Shown here: piece after piece, positions 37,372 through 50,300 of the stretch
How the letters are laid out: the number at the start of each line of letters is the position of its first letter
How positions within the stretch are numbered: position 1 is the stretch's first letter
Assembly (NCBI RefSeq): GCF_964204645.1
Contig: NC_134025.1
Span: forward strand, 3,973,001 to 4,037,000
Reading direction: 5' to 3'
Length of the DNA stretch: 64,000 bases
Origin: Tubulanus polymorphus
Taxonomy: Eukaryota > Nemertea > Palaeonemertea > Tubulaniformes > Tubulanidae
Program-made: the position numbers and the translations under genes
Notes under the pieces: model-generated
Databases searched by the model: none
What the model was told of the DNA's origin: nothing
Seen by the model: only the letters and a program-made list of their open reading frames with translations

Positions 37372-40274
37372 ATGGACAGCATAAAAACTCAAAATGATCA
37401 GCCATCAAATGATCAGTCAACAACAGTGGTTCATGGACTGACCAGTAACAGGTGGAAGAAAATCATGACTTCGATGAAACGAAATATTTCTGACCCGCCT
37501 TTAACTCTAGAAGCCCATAATATTAATTATCATATTGGTAAGTAGATTTTCTTTGCAATCAACGTTATTTTTCGTTACTCCGTGTTTAAAGCGTTCACTT
37601 CGTATTTCATTGTTCTTTCGGTATAATCATATTCTCTCTTCTATATTCAATTTAGATCCATCGAAAAATACATGGACTCAACGGTTTGTAAATGTAGAGA
37701 TGCCGTGGGAATGGACTACTGAGACGAATGTGAGACGGAAAGTTCTCAATGATATCAGTTTTAGTGTTACCAGTGCTCACCTTTTGGCTATCTTAGGAGG
37801 CTCTGGTAAATGAAAAATAACATCCATAAGAATTCTTTATAAAGAGTAATTTATTTGATGGCATCTCAAATCGCATTTACAGGGAGTGGAAAGACTTCTT
37901 TATTGAATGTGTTATCTCAGCGAGCCGACATGTCTGGTGTGTCTGGCTCCGTGTTGATCGATGGGAGTAAAAGAGATTTAGAATATATGCGAGATTTCTC
38001 CGCGTATGTGATGCAAGACGATTTCTTTATGCCGCAATTGACAGTTACAGAATCGCTGACATTTATCGCCAAGTTGAAACTTCCGTCGGAATTCGATAAA
38101 AATGACATCAAAGAACAGGTAAATACGACAAAATCCTGACATTCTTGTTACAATTCTGACATTAGTTCTGAATTGAAACACATTGTATTTTTGCGAGCCA
38201 GGTAAATTCGTTGATAACGGAGTTAGGGCTCGCCCACGTCGCTAATTCTAAAATTGGTGGAGAGAAAGTTAGAGGAATATCAGGTGGGGAACGTAGACGT
38301 GTCAGCATAGCAATGCAACTATTACTAGATCCCAGTAAGTCATCAGTGTTCAGAATCTTTCTTACGAGTTCTTTCATTTCGCTATGGTGTGTTTTACAAT
38401 TGATGTTCATTCATTACATTTCAGAAATTCTATTTCTGGATGAGCCCACTTCTGGTTTAGATTCATTTACCGCTTATAATTTAGTGGAAATGTTGGCAAA
38501 ACTGGCACAAAAAGACAAACTAGTGGTTATGACAATTCATCAACCCAGGTGAATTAGTAGTACCAAAAAACGGAGAGAAAATATATGTTATTTTTCTGTA
38601 GTAAATGAATTTCTCGTTTTCTGCAGGTCAAACATATTCGAGTTATTTGATCAAGTGATGATATTGACAGAAGGAAATATCGCTTATTACGGGGACGCTA
38701 AGAGAATGTCGCCATATTTTGAAAGTATCGGCTACAAGTGCCCCGATCACACAAACCCGTGCGATTTTTACGGTGAGAAAAACTCAAAAGCATAAGTTGC
38801 GAATTTAGATTATATACTTTGATTTCAACAAGATTCATTTACGTTTACCTATAGTCGACATAGCATCTTTAGACCGCAAGTCACCCAGAACCGAAGCCGA
38901 ATCTCGAAAAAGGGTAGATAAACTCATCGATGCGCATAGGAGAAACAATGTATACGCAAGAGCTTATATATTTGATGGGACTGAATATGACGATATTGAA
39001 GCTGGTTTTACACCTTCATCTCTCGTCTCCAGTCACGATTCAGCATCATCAAAACCACCAGTAGTAAAACATATAAGCACTATTCAAAAGTTTTCTGTCT
39101 TGACAAGGTACTACGTAATGTATGATGACAAATATTCACTTTGTGCATCTCATTAGTGAAAATAAGAGAGTAAAAATGATATTTTCTTCTGTAACAGGCG
39201 AGCGATTCTCAATCATGTTGAAGATTATGGATTCTTGTTAGTTCAATCCCTGGAAGCGTTAATGATGTCGTTGCTGTTAGGGGTTATATTCTGGCAACTG
39301 CAGTGCGATCAGGATGGTGTGAAGGACAGATTTGGACTGATGTTTCTGATTGGAGGCCTTTATCCTTATATGATCATCAGTGACGTCATTGGGGATTGTT
39401 AGTATACCTATGTTCACATGTCCAATAAAGTGCTAATACTAATTTTTTCACATTGTGAAATGAAAAATAACGTTTATAATTATGTTTCCAGATTGTAAAG
39501 AAGTGCCAATATTTTATAGGGAGATCCAGGATGGGCTATATACAGTCGGTCCTTATTTCTTTTCCAAGGTGATCAGACGTTAAGGAATCGTGAAATATTA
39601 TCTAGAAATATATTTAACTAATGACATAGTACGCTTTCTGCCTACGTATATCATCATTTATGATATTTCAGATTCTCAGTGAATTACCGGAACATTCTGC
39701 CTTCATGATCCTATACAGCATACCGATGTATTGGATGGCGAATCTTCAAGCCGATGCTTCTTTATTCTTTCGTGTTTTTGGTGTGACGTATATGCTTGTC
39801 TACTGCAGTCGAATATTGTCACTTTTTACAGCCGCTCTTATGCCATCTTACCAATCAGCAATTTTTGTAACACAAGCGATCTACATATCATGTTTACTCT
39901 CATCCGGATATCTCGTCAATATGGATAATATCATGGCAGGTAAGATACATTAGTTAGTTTTTTTTTGAAATAAGTGAGATCCTGGTATTAAGATTGTATT
40001 ATCTTTTGCAGGTATGAAATGGTTTACAAACTTGTCTTTTACAAGATGGGGTTATTTGGGGCTTTGTCAGACCGAGATGCCGGGATTAAATTTCACTTGT
40101 ACGAATTTGTCAAGTATCACTTGTATTTCTACTGGCGAAGAAGCCCTTAAATCATACTCTGTAGATGATTATTCGGTAGATATTGCTGTTGTTGCGATGT
40201 GGGGATGGATATTCGCTTTTCTGATGTTATTCTATATTTGTTTGAAATTTATCCCACAAAAACCACGCGACTGA
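37372..40274 (+). CDS. ABCG8: ABCG8 (sterolin-2) half-transporter
   Basis: Eleven exons join in phase: 37372-37537, 37656-37805, 37883-38118, 38202-38334, 38425-38548, 38627-38772, 38855-39107, 39198-39397, 39492-39568, 39672-39939 and 40012-40274. The product has 671 residues (human 673). Walker A is GGSGSGKTS, the signature ISGGERRR, Walker [14 protein letters not shown] and the H-loop [14 protein letters not shown]8-specific text includes the pre-NBD motif [23 protein letters not shown] after the NBD, the amphipathic stretch [15 protein letters not shown] with ELPEH next, and the terminal FIPQKPRD (human FIKQKPS). Human ABCG8 has a degenerate Walker A (GCGRAS), but here Lys and Thr are present. 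It is the obligate partner of ABCG5 in sterol export. The ATG at 37372 was chosen as the first in frame. An AATAAA lies at 40416-40421. Confidence 0.93.
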
Positions 40275-40891
40275 ATACGACGGTAAAACAATAGATGTAA
40301 TTATTCCTTCTTCCTATTCCGGTGTAAATGCTAAGCATATATACAGGTTTAATGTAAATATAAAAATGTTGCATTTTGTAGATATATATATATTTAAATT
40401 ACTATCAATTTTGTAAATAAATCATCTAACACATAAAAACAACGTTGGTCATTTTTTCATTCGGGAACACAAGACCGAGCATGAAATTCAGGACCCAGGT
40501 GAGGCGTGCAACACTTTTTTTGGACTAAAGTTAGTTTAGAAAAGAATTATTTTGGCTGATTTCACTGGAATGCCGGAACCTCAACTGGGGGTAGCACCGC
40601 TGCCGGGCGACTGTACAATAGGTCCTACTTTTCCACCGCCTATCAGACTAAATTGGGCGGACTAAAGACTCCCACACAAAAATTGAATAAAAAGATAATG
40701 GAAATAATTTTTTCAAATGCACAATCTGATATTCCGCTCTATCCGCACCGTGCGTACAAATAAATTTTATTTGAATTTCATGAATCAATTATAGTCCACA
40801 ATCCTGCTGTTAGGGAATACCAATAAGGTGAAGGACGGGGATCCATCTTAATTCAGCTAAATTTGAACGAAATAATTCTGGTCGATTCACT
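40275..40891. other. ABCG8 3' UTR and DONSON 5' flank
   Basis: The ABCG8 polyadenylation signal is at 40416-40421. The rest, to the DONSON ATG, contains a GC-richer stretch at about 40560-40680 that could be promoter or 5' UTR. I recognise no gene or mobile element in it. Confidence 0.5.
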
Positions 40892-43641
40892 ATGATTAAT
40901 TACGATCAAGCTTCGAAAACCAGCCCTTGTATGAAGTCACCAAAACCGTGCATGAAATCACCAAGCCCCAGTCCCAAATGGAAACGACCGGCTGATATAA
41001 TGAAATTGATACGTAAACGAAGAAGTTTGTCTTACAGCGGACAACAAACAAACAAGAATGAATCCTCGCCGAATAATCCAACAACCAAACATGACCGAAG
41101 GTCTACATCATCATTCAGTCCTGGTGGGGGAATAAAGCGAAAAGTAAATCCATTTCTCTGTTCGCCGAGAAAACGTTTGAAGTCGGCCAATTTGAACGAT
41201 AAGTCTACAAATTTACAGGATTTTGAGGACAGTGATTTTCAGCTGTTTCGAATGTTAGACAGTGACAAAAGAAAGGTATTGTTTCATTAGAAGTTTATGT
41301 TAGTTCAGCAAAGTTCAACTGATGAATAACTGATTTAATTTTTCCAGCAGGATAACATTACCGAGGAATCTGTATTGCCGAAACTTGATGAACTTGAAAA
41401 ATCTCATTCACCAGAAAAAATTGAAGATAATACAGTAGTAAGATATCAAACAGTAGATTTGTTATCCTCGAAATTGAGCTCGGTTGTAAACTGTTCTCAC
41501 TTAGCCTTTTTGCTTTTAGGAAGAATCACCGGTTATACAAGGCAAGTGGATTTTCCCTGTTGATTGGTCGTTAAAGATGAAACTAAGATTTTTATCAGAC
41601 TCAACTTTTAATTGGAGTCAATCATTAAAGACATTAGATGAAGCTGCTGGTATTTGCGCTGCTGTAAGATGCCAGACTTTGAATCAGGTATATTCTATTC
41701 GATTCGTATATCACATTAGATATGAAATATCTAATTTGATAATATGAAACATTAGATATGAAATAACTAATCAGATATGAAATTGAGAATGCATTTTACC
41801 TAGTATCATGTTGTCATTTTCTTAACATAGGATTGTGGTGCCAATGATAAAGTCAGATTCAAGAAGCTATGCAGTTACTGGCAACATCCAAATATTCCAT
41901 GGCTGAAGCTATACCCACGAATAGTTCCAGATCTCAGGGTTGGGTGAGATTTAATGATTCATTATACAAATTCGCATTAGTCATCACATAATTTTTAAGT
42001 TGTCAATATTTTTGAGTCCAAATTTGTTTGTAAGTCGCCAACATATTGATTACCCCAGCTATGAGCAGTTTGATATATTCATATTCTGTAGGTACTAAAC
42101 TTTCTTTCCAGGAAACACGTTCCGGGATTACTGGAAAAAATGGTTGAAGAATCACTTTATAACAACTGGTATGTAAATTACGGTATGTGTTTCTAGGGGA
42201 ATGAAGTGAGGTTCTGCATTAGTTTCGTGTTTTATTCTAGGGTGACTAGTTTTACATCGGTATTTCATCTCCTGAAGGCCAAATACTGTCCCTATTTCTA
42301 CATGTGTACGCATCAGTTTACAGTAATGTTTCGAGCGGCTGGAATCGGATCTCGGTCGATAAATGCCGTTATTACTCCTACAACTAAAGGAATTAGAGAA
42401 GCATTACAGAATGAAGGTACGTTGATTCGTATTTTATTTCATGAAGTCATTCGGTAATTCATAATGTCCTCTTTTCGATTTTGGTTTGTAGATGTTGAAT
42501 TTACGATGCCACTTAGACAGAAAGAGAACCAACCTCAATCATCAGAGTCAGAGTCGAGGTAGTATCAACATTTATGAAGGTTGATATAGCTAGGTACATG
42601 AATTTGTATATGATAGTACTATGCTATAATGATATGTTTCAGCGATACTGATAAACAAACAATTTCGAAGAATGAAGAGGATGGTTGTGAAGATGATGAT
42701 GATGAAGATGACGCTTTCACCACTGATGAAGGTGCATCGTCGTGGTTACAAGAAATGGGACTAAATAATAGAGATTTTCCCGAATTGAATCCTACTAAAA
42801 TTAAATTGTATCCTTTGGCACAGTTTTTATTTCACGCTATTGTTTTTCTATGAGAACAAGTCTTACTTAGTCCTTAATCGATTCTGCAGACAAAGAGAAG
42901 GATTCAAACAGATCGATAGTAGACCGGAATCATTAGTTTACGTGGAAGGTGGTCATACTCAAGCATTGTTTAATTATCTGTTAAATTGTCGCAGTTGTAT
43001 TGCAACCACTGGTGTTCAAGCTGGTATTCCACCCACTTTATTGTCTCCTGTTGCGTTTACAGGGGCAACACTTAAGTCCCTGCAGGTAATTAGATAGAGA
43101 ATGGACAATTCAATCAGGGAATCTTTTTATTTATTAAGTACGTATGTACGCAAATTGTTTACAAAATTCCCCTTCGTCGTGTAAACCATAATAACCATTG
43201 GGTTCATAGGTAGCGCGGAAAATTTTTGGGCCAGTCCTCATGGATGCACACATACTGTATGGACGACCTTTAAACGATTCATCAGTTCATGAATGTTTTT
43301 TTCTTTTTATCCAGACAAAGACATCGATGGTGCAACAAGAAGGTGTCGTCGGTAAAAAGCATATGTTAGAAGTTGTTGGACCGATATTGCCGCACATCGT
43401 ACACAATATTTGTGAACTCGTCTCAAATTTACACACGGAATATACGGTTTCACTGAGCACGCATGATCCATCCACTCCACTGAATGTGCGCGCCTCAACT
43501 AAGGATCCGACGTCAGAGTTTATCAATACATTCGGTTTTAGTGAAGCGACGAGTGACTTTCTAAAACAAAACCAAGAACTTAATAAAGCAGCACTCAGGG
43601 AGATAGCTTACGAAGCTGGACTCTATAAATGGGTATTATAA
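40892..43641 (+). CDS. DONSON: DONSON, replisome assembly/stability factor
   Basis: Ten exons join in phase: 40892-41275, 41348-41437, 41520-41687, 41831-41943, 42112-42168, 42241-42416, 42492-42558, 42643-42807, 42890-43085 and 43315-43641. They give 580 residues (human 566). The N-terminus is basic and Ser/Pro-rich with short repeats around CMKSP, probably disordered. The conserved core reads [63 protein letters not shown], then [29 protein letters not shown] and [20 protein letters not shown]. An acidic run, EDDDDEDD, lies in the exon at 42643-42807. DONSON acts in the nucleus in CMG helicase assembly and fork protection. Exon 2 has a NAGNAG acceptor (CAGCAG), so one Gln is optional. An AATAAA is at 43675-43680. 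The gene converges on SON. Confidence 0.95.
41714..41771. repeat. Duplicated imperfect palindrome in a DONSON intron
   Basis: Two copies of ATTAGATATGAAATA followed by (T/A)CTAAT lie about 36 bp apart between DONSON exons 3 and 4. Each is an imperfect palindrome. They look like a local duplication. Confidence 0.7.
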
Positions 43642-44323
43642 TTTAGTAGTGAATGAATTTTGTGCATTGTAATGAATAAACTTTAATTTTATATATATCA
43701 CGATTTTCTTAATTTTACGATCTCAATTGCGGTGACAAATGAAGTTCATCCGATGAATCACGCAAATACTGGTAGAATAATTTCCTCCTGCTTCGGGCGG
43801 ATCCAAGGATGTCATAGCGGCTCAGGCCCGCTATTTATTGCCAAGATAACACTTTACTGGCTTAAGAAAGTAATGCATACCGTGGAAAATAGTTCCCTGT
43901 CATTTTGTTCTAAAATCACTCCAGATGCTCGGAAAATGGTCTTTTTCAAAATCTTGGGGAGGCTCCCAGTCATGCACCAAGGCCTCGGATGTTTACGGCC
44001 CCATTATTCATAATACTTGGGATTCACTGCTGCTGACTAGACAATATACTGATATTCTATGAGACTAAATTATGGAAAGTACTGTACATGATTTATTTTA
44101 TATAAAAGTAGGTTTAGACATGAACACTTCATTGATATGAACACATTTACATTATGGTATTATATACAGATATTCACAATTCACTCGATTCTTAAACAGG
44201 ATTCTATCATCGAGAATTTAACATATGTCAGCACCACACACATTGATAACAGCACAGCTCGTACAAATAACGGCTCAACAAATATGTCAGTCTTTGCACT
44301 GATATGCAATTTCATTAACACGG
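43642..44323. other. 3' flanks between convergent DONSON and SON
   Basis: The interval holds the DONSON polyadenylation signal (43675-43680) and a probable transposon relic at about 43790-43995, listed separately. The part next to the SON stop codon is AT-rich and is probably its 3' UTR. I support no gene here. Confidence 0.5.
43790..43995. mobile_element. Probable relic of a hAT-type MITE
   Basis: The left edge, CGGGCGGATCCAAGGA, resembles the GGGGCGGATCCA end that I recall as frequent in invertebrate hAT elements. A weakly matching inverted end (CCTTGG...CATGACTGGGAG on the minus strand) lies near 43960-43995. There is no target duplication that I can defend and no coding capacity. It is based on resemblance only. 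Confidence 0.35.
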
Positions 44324-47300
44324 TTATGCACTCGGTAATAGACCAAGAGCTTGAAGACATGCCGCAGCAGCCTGTGCTCGTCCTGCCTTCTTATTAGCTT
44401 GTCCACATGCAGGTTGATAATCAACTCCATTCACAGTAACCTATGATATGAAATGAATCATTAAAACTCTCATCATTACACAGATTATGTTATAATGAAC
44501 TGTTGTATCATCTGCACTTGTTTTACCTTGTATAAGAAGTTTTTCTTATGATCTGGTCCAGTTTCATCCGCTAGCGCAAATTCAGGAGCCCCCCATCTTC
44601 TCTTCTTACACAGTTCAGTTAAGGCTGATACTGGATGTTTACCTACAGGAATTGAACATAGAATATCACATAAAATATTCCTACAAGTTTAAAAAAAAAC
44701 ATGTTTTGTGGTTGTATATGTTTACCAGATAGATCTTTGGGAACTTTTCCTTTTGGAAGCATGATGGGCACTTTACGAGTAATCTCATCTGATGAAGATA
44801 GACCTGAAAAATCATCAATATTATAAATGAATATTGATATGTTGATGATATAGATGCGATGAATCTATCTTAGATTCAAGAGTATCATACCTTTACGATC
44901 CATTTTAATTTCCATACATAACGGCTCTAGTTGACCTTCTTTATTTTTGCCGAGTGCTTCTCCTGGTTTCCATCCCATTTTCTGTAGTAATGCCATACCC
45001 AATCCTGTGTTTATGACAGGTGCTCTGATAAATTGGTCCTACAATATCAAATATTCAACAACCTAATTTTCTAATTGAAAATGAATTAAGTAAGGTTGGT
45101 AAGATTAAAAAGATATCAAAATCAGTTTCATCTTATGTAAATCCAGATTATATAATAGCAATAGTAATGGACAGTAAGTATACATCTAAGGACTTTTTAT
45201 TAGCAATTTCTTTCAAATTAGAACTTTACATGGATAAAGTACAATACAGTACAAAACGCACGGATACATACCAACAGGGAAAAAACCTTAAACTCCTGTT
45301 CAATTACATTTATCAAGAAACGAACGTATTAAAAATGATATCAGCGATAGAAGAGTTTTAACCAGCCAGTGAGCGTCAACTGGTTCTGTTACTCACCGAG
45401 TCTTCTTAGAACATTACAGATCAAATATCCAGCATCACAGCATCATCCGAGTAACAATCAGCCTCATAAAAGCCTGCAACAAGCTTTCATCATTGCATCA
45501 TGTAGCCAAATAATTGAGATGTGAACAATACTTTGTTTTAAGGTAGATATATGTACTCTACTATGGTACGATAGGTGATTTTACGTTAAATTTCAAAGGA
45601 GATTGAATCATAAAGTGGAACATGAATAGACTGTTGCAAGTAATGTTTTGAAATAGAAACATTCCAGATAACAATCACAGATGAAAACATGTTGCAAGCT
45701 GAAATCCATAAATAAAAGTGATTATTAGACAAAATGCCTTTGTCTCAAGTTCCTAGTGCAATACCATTACATTCGTCTACATCGTAGTAAAACAGTAATA
45801 ATATTGCACTGAGGAGTAAAGACTAAAATTTCCCGCTTCAAAATGAAATGTGAAATATATAAAACTTAAATACTGCAGAAAATATCTAGTAACATCAGAA
45901 GTTTTATATATTCACACATTCCAATCGATGTATTCCCTGGTTCTATCTCTAGACAATGCTAGGGATAGGGGAATACAAGTTACAAATTTTTCCTCTATTT
46001 CATCTTCAGCGTCTATCGATCTGATCAACATCTGACCTGAAATAGACTTAGTAATGAATTCTACCGATGCACACGGAAAACTTATTCATTCAAATTGAGG
46101 AAAGCGAAATCAAAACATATTTGCAGTTGATAAGAGTTTTTCACAGTGGCATCTAATACACAATTTTGTCCTATATTCTTTCATTTCCAATGCACATATG
46201 TTATGATTTAGTAAAATTGTAACACAGTCATTACTCAATTATAATTGTTATAAGTTCACCGTGTGAATCAGCACACCATTTCCTGTTGCATGTACAACTA
46301 ACAGAGGGAATCAAACAGTCCATAAGCATCAGATGATAGAAACCTTTACAGTTTAATAAACCAAATGTACATATCAATTTTGCCTGAATTACTAGAAATT
46401 TTGATCTGATAAAATGGTAAACATGGTAATATCTGAGCATTAAAATCATCACAATTCACTGCTAAGAAAAATCATGATTCCTATCTGTAGGTTGTATCAA
46501 CCAGTACAAGAAGCAATACATCATATATATATATAAAGGTACCGTATGTGTTTTGAAGTAAAAACTCTAAACTACCCAGCGAACAAAATCTTACTTTTTT
46601 CAACCATGCCTGATTTCGCCGATCTCCTTCAAGTTCTTCAACGGATAGGATCTTAGCACCGGTAGATCCAGTAAACTGACCTGGTAGGTTTTGTGCTTGT
46701 GCCCATCTGTTAACCTGTCGAACAATATAAACATAAATCAGTGACCTACAGTAACATAAATTGAAGTTAGTCGCAAGATAACATGAAAGATATGAGGTAC
46801 CTTTGCTTGAGCCCTGTACATTTTTCCCATAGCTTCCATATCTAATGGATTTTTCGATAATTTCTTCATAGCTGAAAGTCTTTCAGAAACCATTTCTCCA
46901 ATGTTTATTGCCTGAAATTGAAAATTCATCGAAATTTCAAAGATGATTATCATAAGACAAAGAACCGACACATACATTAAACAAACAGATCACTTACCTC
47001 GGGGACGGACTCCTCAAAAACGCTGTCATTCTTTGGAGGAGGGGGTGGGGGCGGCGGCGGCGGCATTAGGAATGATGCAGACTGATCTTTGCTTATTCCA
47101 CTAATCGCAGGAATAGCAGGTACAGCAGCAACAGGCGCAGCTGATTTAGTAACTACAGCTACAGCTGTAGTAGTAACAGGAGGTGTTGGTTTCTCAACAG
47201 GTACCCATTCTAACTCTTTTGTACGATGTTGATTACCGCTTGATACCGGAAACTGTATTCGCAGTTGAGACATTTGGGCTTTCTTTTCAGCAGGTGTTAG

Positions 47301-50300
47301 CACTGGCAGCTGTTTCGCATTCTGTATAGTAATAAATAATTAAGTAACAATTTACTGAATATATGTAAATTCTTCATTCACTAGATTATACAATGATACT
47401 CATAGTGTATCTTTTACCTTTATGTTCATTACAATTGAACTATTTTCGCGGACCTTAAATGGGTGATTTATGAACGGGCCTTCGTCGTCATCTGAACCGA
47501 TAAGATTTCCAAACTCATCCTCATCTCCACCATCTGACCCAGTACCCCCTTTTTGAGTTATTTTCTTACAAAATTCTACAAAAATAGTTAAATTAAATTA
47601 GTTAGTACCGGGTATCGATGTTTTTAAGTTTTATTTTATCACTCTATACCTCCAATCATATCATAAGAAACTAACCGGTTAATTCTGCTACAGATTTTCC
47701 TCCTGACTTAATTCTTGCAATCTCATCTGGTCTAAGATTAGCAGCAGGGCCTTGACCAGTTCGAAAGTTTTTCATCGCGTTAGCTCTGCAATTGAATCAG
47801 CATAATTATACGTAGAATCATCAGAAGCAAATTTGAGCATGAAAATACTAGAAGGAATTCTTCAAACATTGTTCAACTCACACAGCAATTTTTCGTAAAG
47901 CCTCTTTATCAATCTGTAAACTCGGTGACCTCGATCTGCGTTCGCGTGCTCGACCCCGATGAAATGGAGGTGACCTTGACCTTCGACGATAATCTCGATG
48001 ATCCCTTAAATGAATATACAAATGTACATTCCCATCATACATGTATAACGATAGATTTTATAACTAGAACAAAAGCGACTTGATTATTTTTAAGAGAGAA
48101 TCAACATACCGATCATAATAGCTACCAGTATCTCTCCAGTGGCCGTATCTGTCACTACCTCTCCAGAAATCATCCGGACTTCTAGAACGGGAATGTCGAT
48201 GTCTTCTGCTATCTCTTTCAATCGATCTTGAACGAGATCGTGACCGAGTTGAATGCTTCTTCTTTTTGGGAGTTCTTGATCTGTAAATACAAATAACAAG
48301 TGTTTCAAAACTCAATTTTATTCGAAAATATAGCAGTAAGTTTGACATAGTCCTAAACCTCTAAATGAACTGGGTCTATCTGCTACTTTAACAAATCTCC
48401 CAACTCAGAAAGCTGACTACACCCTTAACCCCTTTATTCTGAATCTTTACCTTGATTTATCCTTCTTCTTCTTATCCTTGCTTTTATCCTTCCCTTTCTT
48501 TTTGTCAGAAGTTTTGCCGCTCTTTTTCAACTTTTTCTTTGATTTACCATCCTTCGAACTTTTTTTTTTCTTTTTCTTCACCAGATTGTCCTTAACATCA
48601 TCATCATCCTCTTCAACTAAACCCTCATCATCATTGTCATCATCGTCGTCATCATCATCGATTTCTCCTTCTTCATTCTCATCTGAGGAACTAGCCTCTC
48701 CTTCACTACCATTAGATTCAGTTAATTCTCCTTAAATAATCATAATTCAAATTGTGACAAAAGATTTATTTTGCCTTCTTTCACTAATGATTTAACTTAC
48801 CTTCTTCAACACTGTCTGTTGTATCTTTTACAGCTAAAACCTTTTCACCAGATGATATCAACTCTGCACTTTTCTCGCTGATCTTTAAACCCAACACACG
48901 TGGAATCATAGGTTTCTTCTCCTTAAGTATTGTTGCATTATTATTTTCTTTTTCATCGCTGACAGTAATAGATGCTGCTGATCCAGTCTTACTATCGCGC
49001 TTAGCTTGACTAACATTTGAATTTACCGGGAGCGATATTTTAAGACCTGAAAGAATATTTACTTTTTTGTTTTCATTAATTCCAGATTTAGAGTCTTGTT
49101 TTTTTCCATCATTACTTGATGTGTTTGAAGTTTGATTAGTATCACTGTTTTTCTCTGATTGTCCTGTGTCAGACACTTCAGCTTTCTCACTGGTGACTTT
49201 TTTTTCCAGTTCAATTTTCTTGTTATTCTCTGCAGCTTTTCTCATTTTCTCTTCCATCTTTTTCTTCTTTGAGGCCAAATCCTTGTCTTCTTCTTCAACA
49301 AATGTCATCTCAACATTGTCATCACCTTCAGCTGCTTTACTTTCTCTTCCAGCATCTTTCCGTAATCTAGTAACACGATTGAGCGGTTTTGAAAAAGAAC
49401 GGAATTTTGTCTCCTCCACTATAACATCTATTTTCTCATCAGTTTCTTCTTCAGAATCAGATGCTTCCATGACTCTATGCTCTAAATCAGTTCTTACTTT
49501 TGATAACTCCACATGATTCTTAACATCCTTAACTTTCTTATTAGAAGACTTTTTATCACATTTATCCCTATCTGTTTTCTTTTCCTTGACAGGTTTGGGA
49601 TCTTTGTTTTTATTTTCAGTTGGTGGATATATTTCCTTTTTCTCATCAAGTGTGACGTTTTCAGATATGCTTACTTTTCGTTTTATACTGTTAGAAATAC
49701 ATTTTTCATCTTTGACCTTCTTATGCTCTAAACTCTCAGATCTGAGATCCTTTTTGTCTTTTTCATGATGTGTTTTCACGTGCTTACTACTTTTACTATA
49801 TGTTTCATCTTCATTTTCAATGCGAGATCTTTTCCTGCTTTTACCATCATCCATTATCTTCTCTTTTGAATACTTTTCTCTTTTACTGTGGCTCTGTTCT
49901 TTTTCCTTATGATAACTTTTTTCTTTTTCTCTGCTCCTGCTACGGCTCCGATGAGAATGCTTCCTTTCCCTATGTTTATTTGCACTTTCTTTTGAAGTTC
50001 CGAACAATTTTCTATCATCAAGCTGTTCACATAGATCCACAATTCTTTCCTTTGGTTCATTTTCATAACTTACTTTCGATACAAATGATTGTCCACACTT
50101 TTCAGAAGATCTATGTCTACGTTTATCCAAATTGTCAGTGTCGACTTGATCAGAACTTCTACTGCGAGTCTTTTCCTTCTCATGCTTACGCTCCTTTTCT
50201 CTTCCTTTACTTTCCTTCTTTTCCTCTTTTTTCTTTTTCTTATGTCTCCTCTCTTTTTTATCTTTTTTCTTTTTCTTCTTCGTTTTTGATTTCGATAAAG

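Noticed and set aside
43732-44013. Plus-strand frame between DONSON and SON as a gene
   Set aside because: The GGATCCAAGG edge and imperfect inverted repeat suggest a transposon relic, and the frame resembles no protein family.
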